Shown here: piece by piece, positions 50,144 through 58,594 of the stretch
Numbering within the stretch: position 1 is the stretch's first letter
Layout: each line of letters starts with the position of its first letter
NCBI GenBank assembly: GCA_910574865.1
Contig: CAJTDN010000004.1
Coordinates: forward strand, 312,300-376,299
DNA from: Lachnospiraceae bacterium
GTDB taxonomy: Bacteria; Bacillota; Clostridia; Lachnospirales; Lachnospiraceae
DNA: 64,000 bases
Reading direction: 5' to 3'
Position numbers and translations under genes: made by a program
The notes under the pieces: model-generated
The model's database searches: none
The model's input: the letters and a program-made list of their open reading frames with translations, nothing else
What the model was told of the DNA's origin: nothing

Positions 50144-52164
50144 GCGCAAGACAGGCTGAAGAAAAGATCACGGCTTTATACGAGAGACTCTCTCGTGACG
50201 ATGAATCCGCTGGGGACAGTAATTCAATCGTGAATCAGAAAAAATACCTGGAGGGCTACGCCGCCCAGCATAGCTTTTCCAATATCGTCCATTACACCGA
50301 TGACGGATGGTCGGGCGGCAATTTTGACCGTCCGGCATGGAAACGGCTGGCGGCCGACATCGAGGCTGGAAAAATGGCTCTGGTACTCACAAAGGACATG
50401 AGCAGAATCGGGAGAGATTATCTGCAAACCGGTTTCTATACGGAGGTCCTTTTCAGAAAATTTGGAGTGCGTTTCATCGCCATCGGCAACAGCATCGACA
50501 GCGCCGACCCCAATTCCAGTGAGTTTGCGCCGTTCGTCAACATCATGTCGGAATGGTATCTGCGGGATCTGAGCCGCAAGCAGCGAACTGCCATCCGGGT
50601 CAAGGGTGAGTCGGGCAAGCCCACCACCAACTGCGCCATCTACGGCTACCGGAAAGACCCCAACGACAAATACCACTGGCTGATCGACGAGGAAGCGGCG
50701 GCTGTTGTGCGGCGTATTTTTCAGCTTACCATTGAGGGCCACGGCCCCTATGAAATTGCCACGATGCTCTGTGAGGAAAAAATCGAAACACCCGCCGTCT
50801 ATTTCGCCAGACAGGGCCGGGGCGTTTGGAAAAGCAGAGAGGACATTCCCCGGCCTTATAGCTGGAATGGCTTCGCGGTGGGGCAGATACTCTCCAAGCC
50901 GGAGTATATGGGGCATACGGTCAACTTCCGCACTCACAAGGAATCCTACAAGGACAAGCGGGCTGTTGTCCACGCTCCGGAGGACTGGCTGATTTTTGAA
51001 AACACCCACGAGGCCATCGTGGATAAAGAAACCTGGGAGCTTGCCCAGAAGCTGCGAAAGACGCCCCGCCGCCACGATACCATCGGCGAGGCCAATCCCC
51101 TGACCGGGCTTCTCTACTGCGCCGACTGCGGCGCAAAGCTGTATAATCACCGCTCACGGGGGACCGCTGCTAAGCCCTATCCGTCGGACTGGTTCGACTG
51201 CTCCACCTACACCCTGGCCCGTCAGTCCCATGACACGGCTTGCGGCAATCACCACATCTCCACCAAGGCGCTACGGACGCTCATCCTGGAAACCATCCGC
51301 TCTGCAAGCACCTATGTCATTTCTAACGAGGCCGAGTTTATCCAGAAGGTGCGGGCGGCATCCGAGGTCCGTCAGGCGCAGGCGGCAAAAGATTTGAAGC
51401 GCAAACTGAACAAGGACAGGCGACGCTGTGAGGAACTGGACACCATCATCAAAAAGCTGTACGAATCCTACGCAGTAGGGCGCATCGGCGAGGAACGATT
51501 TGACACCCTCCTTGCCGGGTATGAGCAGGAGCAGACGGCGCTCCGCCAGTCCATCATGGATGCGGAATCGGCGTTGGACAGCTTCGAGCAGGACACCGCC
51601 AATGTGGAACGGTTCCTCGCCCTGGCGAAGAAGTACACGGATTTTTCGGAACTGACTACGCCGATGATTAACGAATTTATTGATAAGATCATCGTCCACG
51701 CCCCGGAAAAGGTAGACGGCGACCGGATGCAGGAGGTCGAGATTTATCTGAAATTTATTGGGCGGTTTGACCTCCCAGCCCCGGAACTGACGCCGGAGGA
51801 AGAAAAGCGGCAGGCTTCCCTGCACCGGCACCGCGTCAAGAGCCGAGAACGCTATCAGAAGATCAAGGCCGGCGAACACGCTGTCGGCCAGCCGTTCAAG
51901 CTGATCTGCAAATGCTGTGGGGAAGAATTTGAATCCATGCGGTCGAACACTCTGTTCTGCGGCCCGAACTGCCGGGCGAAATTTTACCGGCAGGAGGCGG
52001 CGGAAAGCAGAAAGCGGGAATGTGTCTGCGGGAACTGCGGGAAAGTGTTCACCACGACCAGAAACGATGTGAAATACTGCTGTGAGGCTTGCCAAAGGAA
52101 AGCACACAGCAAAATGCGGTATCGGCAGAAGCGGACAGAAGAGCAGGGGGCAGAAATCGTATAA
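50140..52164 (+). CDS. tnpX: large serine recombinase TnpX
   Basis: 674 residues. Resolvase domain with catalytic Ser18 in 'ALYERLSRDDE' and 'DGWSGGNFDRPAWKRL'; recombinase domain 'GYRKDPNDKYHWLIDEEAA'; zinc ribbon 'LLYCADCGAKLYNH'; long coiled coil; and a C-terminal extension with two further zinc motifs ('CKCCGEEF..CGPNC' and 'CGNCGKVF..CCEAC'). TnpX excises and inserts Tn4451-type mobilisable elements. It is full length and appears intact, so the element may still be cut out if its ends remain. Confidence 0.93.
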   Translation: MSARQAEEKITALYERLSRDDESAGDSNSIVNQKKYLEGYAAQHSFSNIVHYTDDGWSGGNFDRPAWKRLAADIEAGKMALVLTKDMSRIGRDYLQTGFYTEVLFRKFGVRFIAIGNSIDSADPNSSEFAPFVNIMSEWYLRDLSRKQRTAIRVKGESGKPTTNCAIYGYRKDPNDKYHWLIDEEAAAVVRRIFQLTIEGHGPYEIATMLCEEKIETPAVYFARQGRGVWKSREDIPRPYSWNGFAVGQILSKPEYMGHTVNFRTHKESYKDKRAVVHAPEDWLIFENTHEAIVDKETWELAQKLRKTPRRHDTIGEANPLTGLLYCADCGAKLYNHRSRGTAAKPYPSDWFDCSTYTLARQSHDTACGNHHISTKALRTLILETIRSASTYVISNEAEFIQKVRAASEVRQAQAAKDLKRKLNKDRRRCEELDTIIKKLYESYAVGRIGEERFDTLLAGYEQEQTALRQSIMDAESALDSFEQDTANVERFLALAKKYTDFSELTTPMINEFIDKIIVHAPEKVDGDRMQEVEIYLKFIGRFDLPAPELTPEEEKRQASLHRHRVKSRERYQKIKAGEHAVGQPFKLICKCCGEEFESMRSNTLFCGPNCRAKFYRQEAAESRKRECVCGNCGKVFTTTRNDVKYCCEACQRKAHSKMRYRQKRTEEQGAEIV

Positions 52165-52229
52165 ACACGGGATGGGGCGGGTCAGATATTTTTGGCCCGC
52201 CCTATCCTATGGAAAGAAGGGAAAACTCC

Positions 52230-52598
52230 ATGTGGAACTGCGATTGGGAATACGAAAATCAGGAAACGCTGAGACAGTGGTATGAAGAAAAAATCGCTGG
52301 TATAAGACCAAATTCCATTGTACGGAAAATCGTCTGTAAGGGCTGTGGACGGGATTTCTACACATTGATTGAAACCAAGAAATATTGCTATTATGGCTTG
52401 TGCGGGAACCGGGGTTATCAGAAAGATTTGAAACAGCGGCGATTGGAAAAACGGCAGAATCGGGTCTGCAAGGGCTGTGGAAAAGTCTTCACCCCCAAGC
52501 GGTCGGATGCGGTCTACTGCTGCAACGCCTGCCGCCAGCGGGCTTACCGCCAGAGCGTTACAGATAAAGCAAGTGACCAAATTGAACACCACCACTAA
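52230..52598 (+). CDS. zinc-finger transposon protein
   Basis: 122 residues from ATG 52230, after AAGAAGGG. Two CxxC...CxxxC-like zinc motifs ('CKGCGRDFYTLIETKKYCYYGLC' region and 'CKGCGKVFTPKRSDAVYCCN') closely resemble the C-terminal zinc motifs of TnpX just upstream, suggesting origin by duplication of that tail. It probably binds DNA; role unknown. Confidence 0.7.
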   Translation: MWNCDWEYENQETLRQWYEEKIAGIRPNSIVRKIVCKGCGRDFYTLIETKKYCYYGLCGNRGYQKDLKQRRLEKRQNRVCKGCGKVFTPKRSDAVYCCNACRQRAYRQSVTDKASDQIEHHH

Positions 52599-52739
52599 CT
52601 GTAACGGAAATGTGGAATATGCGCCGGACATGGGAATTGGCCTCCTATGTCCGGCCATTTTTTGAAAACCTGATTTGCAGCACGATGCTGAAAATCAAAA
52701 ACGGCTGATTTTATTTGCAATGGGAGGAACCAAAACGCA

Positions 52740-53072
52740 ATGAGTAAACGGACAGAAGAATTGAAAATCCGCATTTCCCCGGAGGACAAAGAGCGGATAA
52801 AGCTCAAGATGGAGGACGCCGGCGTTCTGAATATGAGCGCCTATGTCCGCAAGATGGCACTGGACGGAATCTGCATCAGGCTGGATTTGCAGGATGTGCG
52901 CCAGCTTGTTTCCATGCTCCAACGATGCACGAATAATCTGAACCAGTACGCTAAACGGGCGAACGAAACCGGGAGCATCTATGCGGCGGACATTGAGGAT
53001 TTGCAGAAACGCCTGGACGAGATTTGGGAATTGTCCAGGCAGTCCCTTGCCAGTCTTGCCGCTATCCGATAG
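52740..53072 (+). CDS. mobC: MobC-type relaxosome protein
   Basis: 110 residues, after GGGAGGA. 'ELKIRISPEDKERIKLKMEDAG' with a ribbon-helix-helix-like start and 'MLQRCTNNLNQYAKRANETG' are the bacterial mobilisation protein MobC pattern. It normally sits directly before the relaxase gene and helps it nick oriT. Here no relaxase follows; an IS110 element lies where it is expected. Confidence 0.88.
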   Translation: MSKRTEELKIRISPEDKERIKLKMEDAGVLNMSAYVRKMALDGICIRLDLQDVRQLVSMLQRCTNNLNQYAKRANETGSIYAADIEDLQKRLDEIWELSRQSLASLAAIR

Positions 53073-53341
53073 CGGACAGAGGTGCAGGCCAGCCTCGTTT
53101 TTTCCTTTTCCGGCAAGGCTGCGTCTGTCATTTCTCCGGCTCTCTAAGGGGCGCAAGCCCTGTCTGTCCCTGCTCCGCAGGGACAACAGCGTTCGGGAAC
53201 CGAACGTGCAGCCAGCCCCGGCAACGGGGCTGTTCAAAGGGTTTGGGACGCTGTCCCAACAAACAGAAGCAGCGGTTTCCGGCATCGCCGGGAACCGCTG
53301 TTTCGAGCCTTTGTGGGAACAAAGGCACTGCTTGCTACAAT

Positions 53342-53372
53342 GGTGACACCCCCCAAAAGGGGGGCGAAGACC
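53342..53372 (+). other. oriT-like inverted repeat
   Basis: CACCCCCC AAAA GGGGGG followed by CGAAG, between mobC and the lost relaxase position. Similar intergenic text (TTTGGGACGCTGTCCCAACA then GCTTGCTACA) precedes relaxase genes in Tn1549-like elements as I recall them, which makes this the probable transfer origin region. 53073-53341 otherwise holds only short inverted repeats. Confidence 0.45.
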
Positions 53373-53402
53373 GCCCTATGCGGCGGCCCACACCCAAGCT
53401 AC

Positions 53403-53590
53403 AATGGGAGGGAACCGGACTGACGAGGCACTGCCTGAGCTGTCACGCTCGTTTGCGCAAACTGTCAGCCGGCCCTCCCATTGCGGCGTTCGATTTGCGC
53501 AGGTTGAGAAGCGGGCAATACCGTACACTCGTGTCACAAAGCAAGCTGAATGGTAGTGGGCAGCGGCGGGTGCCGGTCGAAACTATTTTT
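53403..53590 (+). ncRNA. candidate bridge RNA of the IS110 element
   Basis: The 5' non-coding region of the transposase gene folds into a long stem: AATGGGAGGG (53403-53412) pairs fully with CCCTCCCATT (53473-53482), extended inward by CCGG/CCGG and CTGAC/GTCAG, closing a loop of about 38 nt. A second structured part (53483-53590) follows. Length, position and structure fit the recombinase-bound bridge RNA of the IS110 group. Guide loops were not resolved. Confidence 0.5.
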
Positions 53591-53608
53591 GATTTGGGAG
53601 GCTTACAA

Positions 53609-54850
53609 ATGAACTATGAACCAATCACCGCTGTCGGCATTGACGTATCCAAGGGGAAAAGCACCGTTGCTGTGCGCAGGCCGGGCGGCGAAGTGGTGCT
53701 GACGCCGTTCCAGGTGGAGCATGACGCCGCCGGACTGTCCGGCCTGGTCAGGACGCTGCGCAACATTGACGGGGACGTCCGTATCGTCATGGAACACATA
53801 GGGATGTACTGGCGTCCCATCGCTCTGGCGTTGAAAGAGGCGGGCTTTTTTGTCAGTGTAGTCAACGCCATGCTCATCCATGATTTTAGCGACAACTCTC
53901 TGCGCAAGGTCAAGACGGACAAGGCGGACTCCATGAAGATTGCCAACTATGCACTGTCCTTCTGGGCGGAGCTGCGGGACTACTCGCCGGAGGACGAGAC
54001 CCGGCAGATGCTGAAAATGCAGAACCGCCTGTACCTGCGCACCAAGAAATCCAGCGTGGTCCTCCGCAACGGCCTGATCTCCCTGCTGGATCAGACATTC
54101 CCCGGTGTCAACACCCTTTTTGACAGCCAGCCCAAGCGTTCCAACGGGCATTTCAAGTGGGTGGATTTTGTAAAACGGTTCTGGCACAAGGACTGTGTGG
54201 CAGGCGTTTCCCTTGCCGCTTTCTCGGATGTTTACCGCAAGTGGTGTGCCAAATCCAGCTATCGCTTCTCTCAGTCTGACGCCGAAAAGCTCCACGCCGC
54301 CGCCCGGAACGCCGTGGCTACATTTCCCAAAAGCGACAGCACCAAGCTGCTCATTGTTCAGGCCGTGGACAGCCTGAACGCCGTTTACGATGCGCTGTAT
54401 ATCCTGCGGGGCGAGATGCTCCGTTTGGCTTCTCTGCTGCCGGAATTTGATATCGTCATGGCCATGCAGGGCGCGGGCGAGGTCACCGGACCGCAACTCA
54501 TGGCGGAGATCGGCGATGTGCGGCGGTTCACCCACAAGGGCGCTCTGGTGGCCTTCGCAGGCATGGATGCGCCGCCTTTCCAGTCCGGTACATTCGATTC
54601 CAAGTCCCGCCGCATCTCCAAGCGCGGCTCTCCGCATTTGCGAAAAACCCTGTTCATGGTTGCCAGCACGATCCTCCAGCACTCCGACCCGGACAATCCC
54701 GTTTTTCAGTTCATGGACAAAAAGCGGGCTGAGGGCAAGCACTTTTACGTTTACATGGTGGCCGGCGCCGCCAAGTTTTTGCGTGTCTACTATGCCAGGG
54801 TGATGGCGCACCTGGCGGTGCTGGACGCTGAGGCAAATACCGCCGCTTAA
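53609..54850 (+). CDS. IS110 family transposase (DEDD recombinase)
   Basis: 413 residues, GGGAGG upstream. The RuvC-like DEDD residues are in 'AVGIDVSKGKSTVAV' (Asp), 'IVMEHIGMYW' (Glu) and 'KVKTDKADSMKIANYA' (Asp, Asp). The C-terminal Transposase_20 domain holds 'GAGEVTGPQLMAEIGDVRRF', 'AFAGMDAPPFQSG' and the Ser-bearing 'SRRISKRGSPHLRKTLFMVA'. Such enzymes use a bridge RNA from the element's own non-coding end to pick the target. The structured region lies 5' of the gene, as in the IS110 group. It has probably replaced or interrupted the relaxase of the surrounding element. Confidence 0.92.
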   Translation: MNYEPITAVGIDVSKGKSTVAVRRPGGEVVLTPFQVEHDAAGLSGLVRTLRNIDGDVRIVMEHIGMYWRPIALALKEAGFFVSVVNAMLIHDFSDNSLRKVKTDKADSMKIANYALSFWAELRDYSPEDETRQMLKMQNRLYLRTKKSSVVLRNGLISLLDQTFPGVNTLFDSQPKRSNGHFKWVDFVKRFWHKDCVAGVSLAAFSDVYRKWCAKSSYRFSQSDAEKLHAAARNAVATFPKSDSTKLLIVQAVDSLNAVYDALYILRGEMLRLASLLPEFDIVMAMQGAGEVTGPQLMAEIGDVRRFTHKGALVAFAGMDAPPFQSGTFDSKSRRISKRGSPHLRKTLFMVASTILQHSDPDNPVFQFMDKKRAEGKHFYVYMVAGAAKFLRVYYARVMAHLAVLDAEANTAA

Positions 54851-55170
54851 CCGAACACAACAAACACTTTCAGCCGGTTCGCAAAAATTCCTCGCTGACC
54901 GGCTTGATTTGTTGTACCCTTTTTGTCCCTTCTAAAAATTTTCCGACTTTTTTATTTTGGGGCTTGACATGTATTTGCAGGTTTGCAACTTTGGTGACAG
55001 CCCTAACAGAAAGAATCCCTATTTCGTATTTATTGAAATGCTGAAAGTATCCTAGGGTTCAAAGTGTCCGATGTGGGACAACCCTTTTCAATGTGGCTAT
55101 AACATTTTAGTTACCTGTCTTAGAAATGCAAATATTTCTCTATAATCACGTACTCACAGGAATAGGGTGT
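54851..55170. other. intergenic region, right side of the IS110 element
   Basis: Contains the inverted pair AGCCGGTT / GACCGGCT just after the transposase stop (54872-54907), probably part of the right end. The exact end of the element could not be fixed. Composition then becomes AT-rich, marking the border to the peptide operon. Confidence 0.45.
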
Positions 55171-57552
55171 TTACTCTATAAGGTTATCAATGTTCTGTAT
55201 CAGCTCGTGCCAAGACGATCCATCTGCTGTCATAACGACTGCGGGGTTGCCCTCGATTATCGTTTTTCCGCCAGCATTCCCGGCTTTATCGCCAAGATCA
55301 ATCAAGTAATCAGCAATACGGGCAATAAACTCAATATTATGCTCAATGATGACAATTGTTTCCCCATTGTCCGCAAGACGGTTAATGACTTCAACGAGTC
55401 GGTCAATATCCTGCGTATTTAGACCTGATGTTGGCTCGTCCAAAATATATAAACTTTTGCCTTTTGAACTTAGGCCAAGATACTTTGCTAGCTTTATCCT
55501 TTGCGCCTCACCGCCGGAAAGGTTCATAGACATTTGGCCAAGAGATACATAGCCCATCCCGATATCATCCATGCATTTGAGCATATCATTAATTGCTTTA
55601 TCATGTTCAAACACCGACAACAAAGCGTGAATATTCTCGTTCAGAATATCGTTAATTGAATAGCCTTTGTATGTAACATCCAGGACGTCATCATGAAATC
55701 TTTTCCCCTGGCATTCCGGGCAGATGATATGACTCTCAGGTAGATAAGACAGTTCAATCGCCTTTTTGCCCGTTCCCTGGCAACATTCACATCGTCCGCC
55801 CATAACGTTCATGCTGAAATCAGATGCCACAAAGCCTTTTTGGACAGCACTCTCCGTTTTTGCAAACAGTTCTCGGATATCGTCATAAATTCCAAGGTAG
55901 GATACAACCGTCGACCGGGCTGTTTTCCCAATCGGTTGCTGGTTTACACGCATAACTTTTTTTAGCGGCGTATTTCCACTTGCTCCAGCACAATATGCGC
56001 TTTCTCCTCTTTCACATACCTCTTCCAGAACATCTGCCAGCGAGCTTTTTCCGCTACCTGAAACACCGGATATACAGGAAACCGCCCCCATAGGAATATG
56101 CACATCAATTCCCTTCAAATTCCGGTATGTAATGCCCGTTATTTCCAGATACTGTTTAATTGCTCTTGCTTTTTTAAACAGAAGATTGTAGTCACAGGCT
56201 TTTCCACCAGAGTGTTCACTTATGATATATCCACCGGCGGGGCCACCTACTGGTCCCATTTCAATGATATGATCCGCAGATGATATGTATTGCCTGTTAT
56301 GTTCAATGGCAATTACCGTGTTTCCATTATCCACCAAATCTCGCGTGGTATGAACAATTGATTCAATATTCTTGTAATGAAGACCTTTGCACGGCTCATC
56401 AAGAATGTATACCAAACCGGAAAGGCCGCAATCCAATTGTGTTGCGAGGCGAACACGCTGCAATTCTCCCCCGGAAAGGGTAGGAATGCTACGGCCTATG
56501 CTGATATACCCAAGTTTTAAATCAATCAAATGCTGTACTCTGTGCTCGATATCGGTCAATAGCAATTCAATCTGATTCATATAAGGCGTGGCACTGCATT
56601 CGTTCCGTATATCATCGCACCAACATTTTAATTCTGATGCTGGAAGCTGCTCAACCTCACCAATGCTATATCCGCAGATGCGGCTTTCTGATAATTCTGT
56701 ATTTAGCTTCTTCCCATGGCAAGCAGAGCACGGTTCTTTTTTCAAATATTTGGAGATACTTGAAAAAGTCGAAGGCATATTGATTTCCTCAAGTTTATTC
56801 GTCAGTTCAATCATTACCCCTCGTTCCGTCACATTCCACTGCTTATTGCGGCCTTTAGGGGTTTTGAACTTAATTGAAAACGTTTGTGGCTCTGTGCGAT
56901 ACAGAAGGATATATTTTTCCTGGGCCGTTAAATCTTTTACCCTTTTTCCAATGTCAATCCCATAGAAATCGCAAATCGCCTCGAGTAGTCTATATTCTTT
57001 GGAAGTCTTAGTTCCTTTATAGTAAAGAATACCGCCGGCGGCTAGCGTCTTATTGTTATCAGGAATAACCTGCTGTTCTGATACAACATACTCCTCACCG
57101 AGCCCGTTGCACCTCGGGCAGCAAGACGAGGGATTGTTTGCTGAAAAATGATTCATATCCCAATGGCTGCCAGTTCGCTGATTTATAAGAAACGCAAACA
57201 ACGTGCGGAGATAGTAGGAGATATCTGTAACTGTTCCCACAGTCGATCTCGGATTCACATTATAATACTTCTGCGAAATATTCAACGCAGGACGCAAATT
57301 GTCAATTCGGTCAACTCTCGGTTTGTCCATTAGCTTCTGTCCAAACATATTGCCAGACATACTTTCGAGAAAATTCCTTTGGCTCTCTGCATATATGGTG
57401 TCAAACACTAGGGAGGATTTCCCACAACCCGATGGTCCGGTTACGCAGGTAAACTGATGAAGTGGAAACTGTACGGTAATGTTTTTCAGATTGTTTTCTG
57501 CGGCGTTATGTACGATAATACTTTCCGCTTTTTCCACACCACTCACAGTCAT
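55171..57552 (-). CDS. UvrA-like ABC protein of the peptide operon
   Basis: 793 residues from ATG 57552, next to GGAAGGAG (an ATG at 57564 and a GTG at 57549 are alternatives). Two ABC ATPase halves: Walker A 'TGPSGCGKSSLVFD' (about 38) and 'ISGVSGSGKSSLADVLEEV' in the second half; signatures 'LSGGELQRVRLATQL' and 'LSGGEAQRIKLAKYLG'; Walker B 'VYILDEPCKGLH' and 'LYILDEPTSGLN'. Zinc motifs CPRCNGLG, CSACHGKK and CECCQGTGKK..CPECQG are kept. It is shorter than repair UvrA (about 940 residues), like the class II UvrA/DrrC proteins that protect producers of DNA-binding antibiotics. It is the last gene of the operon; a self-protection role is inference. Confidence 0.85.
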   Translation of the reverse strand: MTVSGVEKAESIIVHNAAENNLKNITVQFPLHQFTCVTGPSGCGKSSLVFDTIYAESQRNFLESMSGNMFGQKLMDKPRVDRIDNLRPALNISQKYYNVNPRSTVGTVTDISYYLRTLFAFLINQRTGSHWDMNHFSANNPSSCCPRCNGLGEEYVVSEQQVIPDNNKTLAAGGILYYKGTKTSKEYRLLEAICDFYGIDIGKRVKDLTAQEKYILLYRTEPQTFSIKFKTPKGRNKQWNVTERGVMIELTNKLEEINMPSTFSSISKYLKKEPCSACHGKKLNTELSESRICGYSIGEVEQLPASELKCWCDDIRNECSATPYMNQIELLLTDIEHRVQHLIDLKLGYISIGRSIPTLSGGELQRVRLATQLDCGLSGLVYILDEPCKGLHYKNIESIVHTTRDLVDNGNTVIAIEHNRQYISSADHIIEMGPVGGPAGGYIISEHSGGKACDYNLLFKKARAIKQYLEITGITYRNLKGIDVHIPMGAVSCISGVSGSGKSSLADVLEEVCERGESAYCAGASGNTPLKKVMRVNQQPIGKTARSTVVSYLGIYDDIRELFAKTESAVQKGFVASDFSMNVMGGRCECCQGTGKKAIELSYLPESHIICPECQGKRFHDDVLDVTYKGYSINDILNENIHALLSVFEHDKAINDMLKCMDDIGMGYVSLGQMSMNLSGGEAQRIKLAKYLGLSSKGKSLYILDEPTSGLNTQDIDRLVEVINRLADNGETIVIIEHNIEFIARIADYLIDLGDKAGNAGGKTIIEGNPAVVMTADGSSWHELIQNIDNLIE

Positions 57553-58594
57553 CTCTCCTTCCATAGTTTTTGTATCTGATGTCCATGGAGTAAATATCAA
57601 ACTCGCCGCGCCGGTTCATATTGGACGGTTGTATGTCTCCTGACAAGATTTTTATCGCCTCCATGCCGACCATGCTTGCAATCATCGAACACATAGGGCC
57701 AAAGCTGCCAACCTTTCGATTTTTCACGGACAATTTTTTTACCCTCGTCGGATCAATGGTGTTTTCTTCCTCTAGCGTCTTTTGAAAGCATTTCAGACAG
57801 GCGCACTTCCCCGGAATCACAGTCTGACCAATTAGGGAAAGGTGAAGATTGTAACCTCCGCCAACAATGTGAGGAATTCCCCGCCGCATGGCGTATTCTC
57901 CAATCCAAAGCGATGTATCATCAACCGTAGGCTTATCCGCACAATTGATAATCAGATTAATTGGCATTTCATCAAATATATGGAGGGCGGAGTCGTCAAG
58001 AAAACTGTATTCCTTGATAACGCTGGTGAAGTCTGAGTAATCATGAATTCGTTCCGCTAAGACGTCTGCTTTTTTTCGTCCAATATCGCTCTCCCGATAA
58101 CCAAACTGACGATGTAGGTTTGAACTATCTACCGTGTCCGCGTCCATAAGGATCAAGCGGCCAACTCCGGACTCCGCCAAATTGCATGCCACCCACGTTC
58201 CAACGGCACCAAGTCCAACAATTAACACCGTTGAATTGCGAATTTGATTCCACATCTTGAGAAGATGCTCATGGGAATGAGAATACTCCGCTAAAAAATG
58301 AATCACTCTCCGAAACTGATCGTAGCATACGAAGTCTTCCTTGGACTCCACATTATCAAGGATGCCCCTGTTCCTTAAAAAATCAAGGAGTCCAGTCAAT
58401 TCTTCTTCACTGATATCATAATCAGTAGCCAGCTGAGATATGGTTTTTTTGCCGTCCAACGCTGTCACTATTTCCAAAATCAAATCATTTTCTACTTTAA
58501 TTCTGACCTGCTGACGGATATTTGTCAGGAAAAACTCTAGAATATGCTCATTAATCTTGACGACAGAAACAGTTGCATTAAGTTTAGGGTTCAT
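57506..58594 (-). CDS. E1-like adenylating enzyme B with PqqD/RRE-like domain
   Basis: 362 residues from ATG 58594, after GGAAGGTG; overlaps the E1-A stop by 11 nt. Residues 1-80 fit a PqqD-like peptide-recognition domain with a winged helix ('ILEIVTALDGKKTISQLATDY', 'LLDFLRNRGILDN'). The ThiF/MoeB-type domain follows: 'VLIVGLGAVGTW' (125-134), 'LMDADTVDSSNLHRQ' (149-163, all canonical residues), 'DIGRKKADVLAERI', and zinc pairs CACLKC and CEWC. It should adenylate a C-terminal carboxylate or a side-chain acid of a peptide, as MccB and QbsC do. The stop lies inside the UvrA-like gene's start region. Confidence 0.88.
   Translation of the reverse strand: MNPKLNATVSVVKINEHILEFFLTNIRQQVRIKVENDLILEIVTALDGKKTISQLATDYDISEEELTGLLDFLRNRGILDNVESKEDFVCYDQFRRVIHFLAEYSHSHEHLLKMWNQIRNSTVLIVGLGAVGTWVACNLAESGVGRLILMDADTVDSSNLHRQFGYRESDIGRKKADVLAERIHDYSDFTSVIKEYSFLDDSALHIFDEMPINLIINCADKPTVDDTSLWIGEYAMRRGIPHIVGGGYNLHLSLIGQTVIPGKCACLKCFQKTLEEENTIDPTRVKKLSVKNRKVGSFGPMCSMIASMVGMEAIKILSGDIQPSNMNRRGEFDIYSMDIRYKNYGRRDDCEWCGKSGKYYRT

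Noticed and set aside
55171..57552. Chromosomal UvrA of nucleotide excision repair
   Set aside because: Too short, no uvrB/uvrC nearby and coupled to the E1-like gene.
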